From the NCBI RefSeq assembly GCF_031348265.1, contig NZ_CP133771.1, positions 1,674,001 to 1,738,000 of the forward strand: a stretch of 64,000 nucleotides of DNA, read 5' to 3'. This document shows positions 36,423-44,960 of this stretch, one piece after another (position 1 is the stretch's first letter; the number at the start of each line of letters is the position of its first letter). Under the pieces are notes generated by a model. The model saw only the letters and a program-made list of their open reading frames with translations, was not told the origin of the DNA and did not search any database. The stretch comes from Streptomyces collinus (GTDB taxonomy: Bacteria > Actinomycetota > Actinomycetes > Streptomycetales > Streptomycetaceae). A program made the translations under genes and the position numbers.

Positions 36423-37868
36423 ATGCCCCAGGAACCAACCGTCACACCCGCCGCCCCCGAGGGCGACGACTATCTGGAACGCAGAGCCCTGCGCCGCGGC
36501 AGCGCCGGCTGGGTGCTGCTGACCGGCCTCGGCGTCGCCTACGTCGTCTCCGGCGACTACTCGGGCTGGAACTTCGGCCTGGCCGAAGGCGGCTTCGGGG
36601 GCCTGGCGATCGCCATGGTCCTCATGGGCGCCATGTACGCCTGCATGGTCTTCGCCCTCGCCGAACTCTCCTCGATCCTGCCCACCGCGGGCGGCGGCTA
36701 CGGCTTCGCCCGGCGGGCGCTCGGCCCGTGGGGCGGCTTCCTGACCGGCACGGCGATCCTCATCGAGTACGTCCTCGCGCCCGCCGCGATCGTCATCTTC
36801 ATCGGCGACTACGTCGAGTCGCTGGGCCTGTTCGGGCTGGAGTCCGGCTGGCCGATGTACCTGGTCTGCTTCGCGATCTTCCTCGGCATCCACTTGTGGG
36901 GCGTGGGTGAGGCGCTGCGCTTCAGCTTCGTCGTCACCGGTATCGCGGTGGTCGCCCTGGTCGTGTTCGCGCTGGCGGCACTGCCCGACTTCTCCCTCGC
37001 GTCGCTGGACGACATCCCGGTCGACTCCTCCGCCGCGGGGTCGAGTTCCTGGCTGCCGTTCGGCCTGCTCGGCATCTGGGCGGCGTTCCCCTTCGGCATG
37101 TGGTTCTTCCTGGGCGTGGAGGGCGTGCCCCTGGCCGCCGAGGAGACCAAGGATCCGGCCCGTACGCTGCCGAAGGCGATCCGCTGGTCGATGGGCATCC
37201 TGGTGGTGCTGGCGGTGGTCACGTTCTTCGCGGCGGCCGGGGCCCGCGGTTCCGCCGCGATCCAGGAGGCGGGCAACCCGCTGGTCGAGGCGCTCCAGCC
37301 GAACGGCAAGGCGACGACCCTGAGCCGGATCGTCAACTACGCCGGGCTCGCCGGCCTGGTGGCGTCCTTCTTCTCCCTGATCTACGCGGGCTCGCGCCAG
37401 CTGTTCGCCCTGTCCCGGGCGGGCTACCTGCCGCGCTTCCTGTCGCTCACCAGCCGCCGCAAGGCGCCGTACCTGGGCCTGCTGGTTCCCGGCACGATCG
37501 GCTTCCTGCTGGCCGCGGTCTCCGGCAACGGCGCGCGGATGCTGAACATCGCGGTCTTCGGGGCGACCATCTCCTACGCGCTGATGTCCCTGTCGCACAT
37601 CGTGCTGCGGCGCCGCGAGCCGGAGCTGCCGCGGCCGTACCGTACGCCGGGCGGAATCCTGACCTCGTCGGTCGCGCTGGTGCTGGCGTGTGCGGCGCTG
37701 GTGGCGACGTTCCTCGTGGATGTGACGGCGGCGTTGATCGCGCTCGTGGTCTACGCGGTGGCGGTCGGGTACTTCGGTCTGTACAGCCGCAAGCGGCTGG
37801 TGGCGAAGGCACCGGAGGAGGAGTTCGCGGCACTGGCTGCGGCCGAGGCAGAGTTGGCTCGGGACTAG
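36423..37868 (+). CDS. APC-superfamily permease, probable ethanolamine/amine transporter
   Basis: A 481-aa permease with about twelve membrane helices. The N-terminal block WVLLTGLGVAYVVSGDYSGWNFGLAEGGFGGL and the later FGMWFFLGVEGVPLAAEETKDPARTLPKAI fit the ethanolamine-permease (EAT) branch of the APC family rather than amino-acid exporters. Placement between the FadR regulator and the C26 hydrolase, and opposite a GlnA4-type ligase, supports amine uptake. Ethanolamine is the best guess; other short amines are possible. The 163-base gap upstream could hold the regulator's operator. Confidence 0.85.
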   Translation: MPQEPTVTPAAPEGDDYLERRALRRGSAGWVLLTGLGVAYVVSGDYSGWNFGLAEGGFGGLAIAMVLMGAMYACMVFALAELSSILPTAGGGYGFARRALGPWGGFLTGTAILIEYVLAPAAIVIFIGDYVESLGLFGLESGWPMYLVCFAIFLGIHLWGVGEALRFSFVVTGIAVVALVVFALAALPDFSLASLDDIPVDSSAAGSSSWLPFGLLGIWAAFPFGMWFFLGVEGVPLAAEETKDPARTLPKAIRWSMGILVVLAVVTFFAAAGARGSAAIQEAGNPLVEALQPNGKATTLSRIVNYAGLAGLVASFFSLIYAGSRQLFALSRAGYLPRFLSLTSRRKAPYLGLLVPGTIGFLLAAVSGNGARMLNIAVFGATISYALMSLSHIVLRRREPELPRPYRTPGGILTSSVALVLACAALVATFLVDVTAALIALVVYAVAVGYFGLYSRKRLVAKAPEEEFAALAAAEAELARD

Positions 37869-37893
37869 GTGTTCGAGTGGTGAGGGAGTCGTC

Positions 37894-38601
37894 GTGGCCA
37901 GGCCGTTGATCGGGGTCAGCACCTATCTGGAGTCCGGGGCGCGCTGGGGCGTCTGGGAGCTGGAGGCCGCGCTGCTGCCGGTCGGCTATCCCCGGCTGGT
38001 GCAGCGGGCGGGCGGCCTGGCCGCGATGCTGCCTCCGGACGACCCGGAGCAGGCCGCCGACGCCGTGGCGCGGCTGGACGGGCTGGTCATCGCGGGCGGG
38101 CCGGACGTGGAGCCGGTCCGCTACGGGGCGGAGCGCGAGGAGCGTACGGGGCCGCCGGCGCCGGACCGGGACGCGTGGGAGCTGGCGCTGATCGACGCGG
38201 CGCTGGCGGCGGGCGTGCCGTTGCTGGGTATCTGCCGGGGCATGCAGCTGCTGAACGTCGCTCTCGGGGGCACCCTCGTGCAGCACATCGACGGGCACGC
38301 GGAGGTCGTGGGCGTCTTCGGGGGGCATGCGGTCAAGCCGGTGCCGGGGAGCCTGTACGCCGGGGTCGTGCCGGAGGAGACGTTCGTGCCGACGTACCAC
38401 CACCAGGCCGTCGACCGCCTTGGCGAGGGGCTGGTCCCCTCGGCGTACGCGGCGGACGGCACGGTGGAGGCCGTGGAACTGCCCTCTGCCGACTGGGTGC
38501 TGGGGGTGCAGTGGCATCCGGAGATGGGCGAGGACGTGCGGGTGATGAGGGCGCTGGTGGAGGCAGCCATGCCCCGCGAGCCGGGCTTCCTGACCGACTG
38601 A
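37894..38601 (+). CDS. Class I glutamine-amidotransferase-like gamma-glutamyl hydrolase (C26, PuuD-like)
   Basis: A 235-aa hydrolase that cuts gamma-glutamyl amide bonds, as PuuD does for gamma-glutamyl-GABA. The nucleophile Cys is in LGICRGMQLLNVALGG (about residue 112), and the His-Glu pair in GVQWHPEMGED. The GTG start is 25 bases after the permease stop, so they form one unit. It would release glutamate and the amine-derived acid at the end of the pathway. Confidence 0.92.
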   Translation: MARPLIGVSTYLESGARWGVWELEAALLPVGYPRLVQRAGGLAAMLPPDDPEQAADAVARLDGLVIAGGPDVEPVRYGAEREERTGPPAPDRDAWELALIDAALAAGVPLLGICRGMQLLNVALGGTLVQHIDGHAEVVGVFGGHAVKPVPGSLYAGVVPEETFVPTYHHQAVDRLGEGLVPSAYAADGTVEAVELPSADWVLGVQWHPEMGEDVRVMRALVEAAMPREPGFLTD

Positions 38602-38631
38602 TTCGGGCGGTGGGTGGGCACAGGCCGGGGT

Positions 38632-38652
38632 CCAGGGGGCGGAGCCCCCTGG
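38632..38652. terminator. Dispersed-type hairpin terminator between convergent genes
   Basis: CCAGGGGGC-gga-GCCCCCTGG: a 9-bp perfect stem with a 3-base loop, 30 bases after the hydrolase stop and 14 bases from the LysR gene stop. I recognise this GGGGGCGGAGCCCCC word as recurrent at gene ends across Streptomyces genomes. Confidence 0.85.
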
Positions 38653-38665
38653 TCACGGCGCGCCG

Positions 38666-39595
38666 CTATCCTCGCGTCAGCGACAACAGGTCCCGCGCCG
38701 GCCCGGTGGGCCGGTGCCCCGTCGGCCACACCGCCCTCAGGTCCCGCGCCAGGGCGACCCCGTCCACCGGCACCGACACCAGCCGCCGCATCGCCAGTTC
38801 CTCCCTCACCGCCAGTTCGCTCAGCACCGCCGGCCCCGCCCCGCTCACCGCCGCCGCCTTCACCGCCGTCGTCGAGGACAGCTCGATCAGCGGCCGGGCC
38901 AGCCCGCCGAGCGCCGCGTCCAGCACCTGCCGCGTCCCCGACCCCTTCTCGCGGAGGATCAACGGCGTCGACGCCAGTTCTTCCGCGGCCAGCGACCGCC
39001 GCCGCCGGGCCCAGGCGTGCCCCGGCGCGGTCACCACTATCAGCCGGTCGTGGGCGATGACCGCCGAGTCGAGACCGGCCGGCACCGAGAGCCCCTCCAC
39101 GAACCCCAGATCCGCCTCGTCCGACAGCAGCCGCTCGGCCACCACCGTCGAGTTCCCCGCGTGCAGCGACACCGCTGTGTCGGGCCGCTGTGCCCGCAGC
39201 GCGAGCAGCCAGCCCGGCAGCAGGTATTCGGCGATGGTCATGCTCGCGGCCACCCGCAGCCGGGAGTCGCGGCGCACGCGCAGCGCCTGCGCGCCCACGT
39301 CGAACGCCTCCGCCGCCTCCACGATCCGCCGCGCCCAGTCCGTCACCAGCGCCCCGGCGTCCGTGAGCCGGGACCCGCGGGGCGAGCGGTCGACCAGCGC
39401 CACGCCGAGCTGCCGCTCCATCGACCGGATCCGGCTGCTGGCCGCGGGCTGGGTGATGCCGAGTTCGCGTGCCGCGCCGCCGAGGCTGCCGAGCCGCGCC
39501 ACCGCCAGCAGCAGCTCCAGGGCGCCCAGATCCGGCACCCGGTGCGCCAGGGAGCCGGAGACGGTCGGCCCGGCCTGCTCATCCGCGTTGCTCAT
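38666..39595 (-). CDS. LysR-type transcriptional regulator
   Basis: A 309-aa LTTR. The N-terminal winged helix-turn-helix is LGALELLLAVARLGSLGGAARELGITQPAASSRIRSMERQLGVALVDRSPRGSRLT (about 22-78), followed by the linker helix and a two-lobe effector domain (LRVAASMTIAEYLLPGWL, then LASTPLILREKGSGTR). It is divergent from the TDT transporter gene, with a 70-base gap that contains an inverted repeat, so it likely controls that gene and itself. The effector (sulfite, malate or another anion) is unknown. Confidence 0.92.
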   Translation of the reverse strand: MSNADEQAGPTVSGSLAHRVPDLGALELLLAVARLGSLGGAARELGITQPAASSRIRSMERQLGVALVDRSPRGSRLTDAGALVTDWARRIVEAAEAFDVGAQALRVRRDSRLRVAASMTIAEYLLPGWLLALRAQRPDTAVSLHAGNSTVVAERLLSDEADLGFVEGLSVPAGLDSAVIAHDRLIVVTAPGHAWARRRRSLAAEELASTPLILREKGSGTRQVLDAALGGLARPLIELSSTTAVKAAAVSGAGPAVLSELAVREELAMRRLVSVPVDGVALARDLRAVWPTGHRPTGPARDLLSLTRG

Positions 39596-39605
39596 AAACC
39601 CAGCT

Positions 39606-39625
39606 TATGCCGCCATAGAGGCATA
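39606..39625. promoter_or_regulatory. LysR-type operator between LysR and TDT genes
   Basis: TATGCC (39606-39611) and GGCATA (39620-39625) form an exact inverted repeat with an 8-base spacer. This T-N11-A-type dyad is the usual LTTR recognition site. It sits 10 bases from the regulator ATG and 40 from the transporter ATG. Confidence 0.65.
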
Positions 39626-39665
39626 GTCCCTGGTGGTGCCCCTGTCCCGGCCCCACCGTGGAGTC

Positions 39666-40817
39666 ATGGTCACCGCAGCCCAGCCCCTCGCGCACCCGCT
39701 CTCCGTCCGTCACCTCGGACCCAACTGGTACGCCACCGTGATGGGCACCGCCGTCGTCGCCACCGCCGGAGCCTCCCTCCCATCGCACGTCCCGGGGCTG
39801 CGCGGCGTGCTCGTGGGGGTGTGGGCCCTGTCGCTCGTCCTGCTGCTGGTCCTGCTCGCGGGTCGGGCCGCGCACTGGAACCGGCACCGGGACCAGGCCC
39901 GCGCCCACCTCCTCGACCCGGCGACGGCACCCTTCTACGGCTGCCTCGCCATGGCCCTGCTGGCCGTGGGCGGCGGTGCCCTCACCGTCGGCCGGGACCT
40001 GATCGGCCTGCGGGCGGCCGTGGCGCTCGACGCCGTGCTGTTCACCGCCGGCACGGTGACCGGTCTGGCCGCGGCCGTCGCCGTGCCGTATCTGATGGCC
40101 GTACGGCATCGGGTGGAGCCGGGGCAGGCCACGCCCGTGTGGCTGCTGCCGCTCGTCGCGCCCATGGTGTCCGCCGCCGTCGGGCCGCTGCTGGTGCCGC
40201 ATCTGCCGCCCGGTCAGGCCCAAGAGACGCTGCTGTTCGTCTGCTTCGCCCTGTTCGGGCTGAGCCTGCTCGCGACCCTGGTCATGCTGCCGCTGGTCTT
40301 CGCCCGGTCGCTCACCGGCGGACCGCTGCCTCTCGCCCTCACCCCGACGCTGTTCCTGGTGCTGGGCCCGCTCGGGCAGTCCACGACGGCCGTGGGTGCC
40401 TTCGCGGATGTCGCGCCGGGGGTCGTACCGGAGCCGTACAGCGAGGGTTTCGGAGCTCTCGCCGTGCTGTACGGCGTGCCCGTGATGGGGTTCGCGCTGC
40501 TGTGGTTCTGCCTGGCCGCCGCCCATGTGCTGCGCGCCCGGCGGCACGGCATGCGGTTCTCGATGACCTGGTGGTCGTTCACCTTCCCGGTCGGCACCTG
40601 CGTCACGGGCGCCGAGGCGCTGGCCCGGCACACCGGGCTCGTGGCCTACGCGGGTCCGGCGGTCGTGCTGTTCACGGTGCTGGTCGCGGCGTGGGGCACC
40701 GCCGTCGTGGGGACCGCGCGCGGGCTGCTCAGGGGCGAGCTGCTCGCAGGGCCCGGCCCAGTACCCGCGGCGCCTCGGCCAGTGACGGTCCGTACCACGT
40801 CAGGTGCCGTCCGCTGA
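39666..40817 (+). CDS. TDT-family transporter (tellurite-resistance/dicarboxylate/sulfite type)
   Basis: A 383-aa membrane protein with about ten helices. HLGPNWYATVMGTAVVATAG is the typical TDT opening, followed by an LVAPMVSAAVGPLL helix, PLGQSTTAVGAFADV and SMTWWSFTFPVGTCVTG, all family blocks. Members include fungal malate permeases, the sulfite exporter Ssu1 and plant SLAC1 channels. The substrate here may be sulfite or malate. ATG 39666. Its last 89 bases overlap the 3' end of the gene on the other strand. Confidence 0.88.
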   Translation: MVTAAQPLAHPLSVRHLGPNWYATVMGTAVVATAGASLPSHVPGLRGVLVGVWALSLVLLLVLLAGRAAHWNRHRDQARAHLLDPATAPFYGCLAMALLAVGGGALTVGRDLIGLRAAVALDAVLFTAGTVTGLAAAVAVPYLMAVRHRVEPGQATPVWLLPLVAPMVSAAVGPLLVPHLPPGQAQETLLFVCFALFGLSLLATLVMLPLVFARSLTGGPLPLALTPTLFLVLGPLGQSTTAVGAFADVAPGVVPEPYSEGFGALAVLYGVPVMGFALLWFCLAAAHVLRARRHGMRFSMTWWSFTFPVGTCVTGAEALARHTGLVAYAGPAVVLFTVLVAAWGTAVVGTARGLLRGELLAGPGPVPAAPRPVTVRTTSGAVR

Positions 40818-41448
40818 CGAGCGCGCAGGGCAGGCCGGGGAAGGCCTCCGGGCCGTCGTCGGCGGTGAAGCGGTACGGCTCGTCCGGGAGGACCACCACG
40901 TCCGGTGCGCAGGCGCGCAGTTCCTCCAGTGCGATGCGGGGGTAGCGGTCGGGGTGCGTCGCGTACGCGTGATCGACGCCGAGGCGGGCGAGGACGTCAC
41001 CGGCGAAGGTGTCGCGGCCCAGGACCATCCACGGCCGGCGCCAGATCGGTACGACCGCGGTGAGCCGCGTCTGCGGCTCCGGCAGCGACGACCAGGTCTG
41101 CTCCGCCTCGTCCAGCCAGCGCGGCCGGGCCGGCACCCCGCAGGCGTCGAGCACCCGGGCCAGTTCCCGGAAGGCCTGCGGCACGTCGCGGATCTCCGTC
41201 ACCAGGACCTCGACGCCCGCCGCGCGCAGGGCCGCGAGGTCGGGTGCGCGGTTCTCCTCCTCGTTGGCGATGACCAGATCGGGCGCGAGGGACAGGATCC
41301 GGTCGGTCTTCGGGTTCTTGGTCCCGCCGACACGTACGACGTCCAGGCCGGGGGGATGCGTGCACCAGTCGGTGGCGCCGGCCAGGGTTCGGGGCGCGGA
41401 CCGGGCCACGGCCTCGGTCAGCGAGGGGACCAGCGAGACCACCCTCAC
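40729..41448 (-). CDS. BtuF-like helical-backbone binding protein without signal peptide
   Basis: A 239-aa protein of the periplasmic-binding fold with a single long backbone helix (cobalamin/siderophore type). RVVSLVPSLTEAV and VGGTKNPKTDRILSLAPDLVIANEEENR are the usual first-lobe motifs. The protein begins at that strand with no signal peptide or lipobox, so it is predicted cytoplasmic. No ABC permease is nearby. The GTG overlaps the stop of the XRE-cupin regulator (GTGA). Converges with the TDT gene, with an 89-base overlap. Confidence 0.85.
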   Translation of the reverse strand: MRVVSLVPSLTEAVARSAPRTLAGATDWCTHPPGLDVVRVGGTKNPKTDRILSLAPDLVIANEEENRAPDLAALRAAGVEVLVTEIRDVPQAFRELARVLDACGVPARPRWLDEAEQTWSSLPEPQTRLTAVVPIWRRPWMVLGRDTFAGDVLARLGVDHAYATHPDRYPRIALEELRACAPDVVVLPDEPYRFTADDGPEAFPGLPCALVSGRHLTWYGPSLAEAPRVLGRALRAARP

Positions 41449-42014
41449 CGGCGTGGCCGGTCCCGGACCGCCTCGATGTGCTCCGCCACGGCGACCACGA
41501 TCACGCGGGTGTCCGACTCGGCCGCCCGCCAGCGATGCCGCACGCCGCCGGTCAGGTACAGCGTGTCGCCGCGGCCCAGGCGGTAGGCGCGGCCCTCCGC
41601 CTCGATCTCCACCGCGCCGTCGGCGACGTACATCAACTGGTCGTTGCGGTACTGAAATTCACGGCCCGCATCGTGGTCGCCGGTGAACTCGGAGGCGTGC
41701 ATCTGGTGGTGACCGCGGACCAGGGAGCGGGACCGGGGCCGGGACAGCGGCTCGCTGCCGTCGCCGCGGACGACGTCCACGCTGCACGCCGGGTCGGCCG
41801 CGGCGAGGAGCTCCACCGCCGTGGTGCGCAGGGCGTCGGCGACCTTCTCCAGGGAGCTGGTGCTGGGCCGCGCCCGGTCGTTCTCGATCTGGCTCAGGAA
41901 GGGGACGGACAGGCCACTGCGCGCGGACACGACGGCGAGGGTGAGCTCCAGCGCGCGGCGCCGTCGGCGCACGGCCGCGCCCACCCGAAGGGGTTGCTCT
42001 TTGTGGTCGCCCAT
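41445..42014 (-). CDS. XRE-family regulator with C-terminal cupin
   Basis: A 189-aa regulator. Residues about 12-68 are an HTH_XRE domain (AAVRRRRRALELTLAVVSARSGLSVPFLSQIENDRARPSTSSLEKVADAL). The C-terminal cupin (YRNDQLMYVADGAVEIEAEGRAYRLGRGDTLYLTGGVRHRWRA) probably binds a small ligand. The metal-His pattern is incomplete. It is translationally coupled to the BtuF-like gene. ATG 42014 chosen because the preceding frame has no support. Confidence 0.9.
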   Translation of the reverse strand: MGDHKEQPLRVGAAVRRRRRALELTLAVVSARSGLSVPFLSQIENDRARPSTSSLEKVADALRTTAVELLAAADPACSVDVVRGDGSEPLSRPRSRSLVRGHHQMHASEFTGDHDAGREFQYRNDQLMYVADGAVEIEAEGRAYRLGRGDTLYLTGGVRHRWRAAESDTRVIVVAVAEHIEAVRDRPRR

Positions 42015-42303
42015 CGCTCCGGCTCCCTCCTTCGCCCGTCCGTCCGCGCCCCGTGCGGCGGTGTCCCGGCGCACTGCTCCTGTTGAGTTGTCTGCACCCT
42101 ACGCATGTTCGGCAAACCGTTTCCTGCGCCCGTCACATCGACGTCATACGGGACGGTGCGCGACCTCACACTTCACGCCAGGCGATCCGCCGCCGAAGGG
42201 GGCGGGCAGGCCTTCCGTCTGTTGGAGGAACAGGCGGGGAGAGGGGGTTCTGGGGGTGGCGTAGCGCTCTGTGGTTGTCCGGATCCCGCTCGTGGACCGG
42301 GGG

Positions 42304-42340
42304 CCGGGTGGGACGCGGCGTGTCGCGCGTCCCACCCCGG
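42304..42340 (-). terminator. Terminator of the betaine transporter operon
   Basis: CCGGGTGGGACGCG (42304-42317) pairs with CGCGTCCCACCCCGG (42326-42340), 14 pairs with one bulged C and an 8-base loop, starting 4 bases past the transporter stop. The rest of the 330-base gap 42015-42344 holds the regulator's upstream region; no other gene is supported there. Confidence 0.85.
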
Positions 42341-42344
42341 AACC

Positions 42345-44960
42345 CTACTGCGGTGTCATGCGCTGCACCATGCCCGGGTGCTTCTCGAGCCACTCGGCCA
42401 CAGCCTCTTCCTCGTGGCCCTGGCCGCGGTCCTTGATCTCGCTCTCCAGGCTGCCGAGCTCGCCCTCGCTCATCGTGAAGTTCTTGATCCACTTCGTGAG
42501 CTGCGGGTACTGCTCCGGGAACTCCTCGTTGGAGATGGTGCGGATCGTGTTGCCCTCGCCGAAGGCCTTCTCGGGGTCCTTCAGCTTGGTCAGCTCGTAG
42601 TCGCTGTACGCCCAGTGCGGCGACCAGAGGGTGACGGCGATGGGCTCCTTCTTGGCGTAGGCGCGCTTCAGCTCGGCCAGCATCGCGGGCGTGGAGCCGT
42701 CGACGACCTCGTACTCCTTGTCCAGGCCGTAGGCGGGCAGGACCTTGTTCTTCGCGAGGTCCATCTCCCCGGTGCCGGGCTCGATGCCGATGATCTTCCC
42801 CTTGAAGGTGGAGGACTTGCCCTTGAGGTCCTCCAGGGAGTCGACGCCCTTGACGTAGGACGGCACGGCGATCTCCAGGGAGGTCGGTCGGTACCAGGTG
42901 CCGAGGTCCTTGAGGCGGTCCTTGTTCTTGTCCCAGTAGTTCTTCTGGGCGTAGGGCAGCCAGGCGTCGAAGTTGAGGTCGAGATCGCCCGAGGCCAGAC
43001 CCGTGTAGACCGGGCCGACGTCCATCTGCTTCAGGTTCAGCCGGTAGCCGCGCCGCTCCAGGACGTTCTTCCACAGGTAGGTGACGGCGATGTCCTCGTC
43101 CCAGGGGAACCAGGCGACGTCCAGGGGCCGCTTCGCCTCGGCGGGCGTGCTGCCCCCGGCGTTCTTCACCGGGGCCATCTTGTCGGCGAAGCCGGGGTTC
43201 TGCTTGAGCCAGGCGCGCACGGCGTCCTGCTGGTTGCCCTTGCCCGCCTTGTTGATCTCGGCTTCGAGGCTGGTGAGCTGCTTCTCGCTCATGCTGAAGT
43301 TCTTCAGCCACTCGGCGACCGTGGGGTCGTCGTCGGCGAAGCCCTTGCGGGACAGGGTGTGCACGCCGTCGCCCTCGCCCCAGGCGCCCTTGGGGTCCTT
43401 GAGCTTCTTGAGGTCGTAGTCGTTGTACGCCCAGTGCGGCGACCAGAGCGTGACGACGATCGGCTTCTTCTGGGCGTAGGCGCGCTTCAGCTCGGCCAGC
43501 ATCGCGGGCGTGGAGCTGTCGACGACCTTGTACTCCTTGTCGAGGCCGTACTCCTTGAGGACCTTGCTCTTCAGCAGGGCCATCTCGCCGGCGCCGGCCT
43601 CGATGCCGGTGATCTTGCCGCCGAACTGCGACGCCTTGCCCTTGAGGTCCGCCAGGGAGTCGATGCCCTTCATGTAGGCGGGCACGGAGAGCTCCAGGGA
43701 CGTCTTGTCGTACCAGGAGCCGAGGTCGTCGAGCTGCTTGCCGTACTTCTTCCAGTACTGGGCGTGGGTCGTGGGCAGCCAGGAGTCGGTCTGGAAGTCG
43801 ACGTCGCCCTGGGCGAGGGAGGTGTACAGCGGGCCCGCGTCGAACTGCTTGGCCTCGACCTCGTAGCCGCGCTGTTCCAGGACCTCCTTCCACAGGAAGG
43901 TGGAGGCGACGCCCTCGTCCCAGGGAATGTAGCCGATGCTGATCTTCTTGCCCTGGCCGACGTTCTTGCCGCCCGCCGCGGCCTCGGTGCCGGTGCCGCC
44001 GCCGAGGACGCCCATGCCGCCCGCGGTGAGCGCGAGGACGACGACGCCGATCACGGCGACGACCGGGCGCGGCCGGTAGGACCAGATCTTCAGCCCCTGG
44101 GTGGCGCGCAGCTTGGCGGCGGCGCGGCGGCCGAGCGGGGAGACCTGGGTGCCGAGGGCGCTGGTCATGCGGTCCAGGTAGATCGCGAGGATCACGATCG
44201 CCACACCGGCCTCGGAGCCGAGGCCCACGTTGAGCTGGCCGATGGCCTCGTTGACGTCGCCGCCGAGTCCGCCGGTGCCGACCATGCCGGCGATCGCGGC
44301 CATGGACAGGCCGAGCATGATGACCTGGTTGACGCCAGCCATGACGGTGGGCAGGGCGAGCGGCAGCAGGACGCGCAGCAGCGTGTTGCGGGGCGTGGTG
44401 CCGAACGCCTCGGCCGCCTCGACCAGTTCCTTGTCGACCTGCCGGATGCCCAGCTCGGTCATGCGCACGCCCGGGGCGAGCGCGAAGATCAGGGTGGCGA
44501 CGATGCCGGCGGGGGCGCCGGTGCCGAAGAACAGGATCGCCGGGATGAGGTAGATCATCGCGGGCAGCGTCTGCATGAAGTCCAGCACGGGCCGGACCAG
44601 ACCGCTGACGCGGTCGGAGCGGGCCGCCCAGATGCCCACGGGCAGGGCGATCACCAGCGCGATGACGGTCGCCACGAGGACGAGCGCCAGGGTGATCATC
44701 GCGTTCTCCCACAGTTCGAGGGAGTCGATGAACGCGAATCCGACGAACGTGAGGACACCGGCGAGGGTGCCGCGCAGCCAGAAGGCGATCACGGCGAAGA
44801 TGCCGGCGAGGAGGAGCGGTTCGGGGGCCTGGAGGACGGCGTTGATGCCGTCGTAGAGGCCGAGGAAGACGGTCTTGCAGAAGTCGAACAGCCACGCCAT
44901 GTGGGTGGTGAGCCAGTCGACTCCGTCGTTGACCCAGCTGCCGAGCTCGATCCTAGGCAC
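42345..44960 (-). CDS. ABC betaine-type transporter: permease fused to two tandem substrate-binding domains
   Basis: An 871-aa fusion. Residues about 1-300 are a ProW/OpuAB permease (about seven membrane helices; EAA-type loop ELVEAAEAFGTTPRNTLLRVLLPLALPTVMAG). A membrane anchor (about 315-335) precedes two OpuAC-type binding domains: the first about 355-600 (GYIPWDEGVASTFLWKEVLEQRGY ... SPHWAYNDYDLKKLKDP), the second about 625-860 (AWFPWDEDIAVTYLWKNVLERRGY ... SPHWAYSDYELTKLKDP). Each keeps Trp residues fit to box a quaternary ammonium. The GTG overlaps the last bases of the ATPase gene by 8. It imports glycine betaine or related osmolytes. Confidence 0.93.
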   Translation of the reverse strand: MPRIELGSWVNDGVDWLTTHMAWLFDFCKTVFLGLYDGINAVLQAPEPLLLAGIFAVIAFWLRGTLAGVLTFVGFAFIDSLELWENAMITLALVLVATVIALVIALPVGIWAARSDRVSGLVRPVLDFMQTLPAMIYLIPAILFFGTGAPAGIVATLIFALAPGVRMTELGIRQVDKELVEAAEAFGTTPRNTLLRVLLPLALPTVMAGVNQVIMLGLSMAAIAGMVGTGGLGGDVNEAIGQLNVGLGSEAGVAIVILAIYLDRMTSALGTQVSPLGRRAAAKLRATQGLKIWSYRPRPVVAVIGVVVLALTAGGMGVLGGGTGTEAAAGGKNVGQGKKISIGYIPWDEGVASTFLWKEVLEQRGYEVEAKQFDAGPLYTSLAQGDVDFQTDSWLPTTHAQYWKKYGKQLDDLGSWYDKTSLELSVPAYMKGIDSLADLKGKASQFGGKITGIEAGAGEMALLKSKVLKEYGLDKEYKVVDSSTPAMLAELKRAYAQKKPIVVTLWSPHWAYNDYDLKKLKDPKGAWGEGDGVHTLSRKGFADDDPTVAEWLKNFSMSEKQLTSLEAEINKAGKGNQQDAVRAWLKQNPGFADKMAPVKNAGGSTPAEAKRPLDVAWFPWDEDIAVTYLWKNVLERRGYRLNLKQMDVGPVYTGLASGDLDLNFDAWLPYAQKNYWDKNKDRLKDLGTWYRPTSLEIAVPSYVKGVDSLEDLKGKSSTFKGKIIGIEPGTGEMDLAKNKVLPAYGLDKEYEVVDGSTPAMLAELKRAYAKKEPIAVTLWSPHWAYSDYELTKLKDPEKAFGEGNTIRTISNEEFPEQYPQLTKWIKNFTMSEGELGSLESEIKDRGQGHEEEAVAEWLEKHPGMVQRMTPQ

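Noticed and set aside
35424..36438. Long N-terminal extension of the GlnA4 frame
   Set aside because: It runs antisense through the FadR regulator; AGGAGG and the family N-terminus fix the GTG at 35424.
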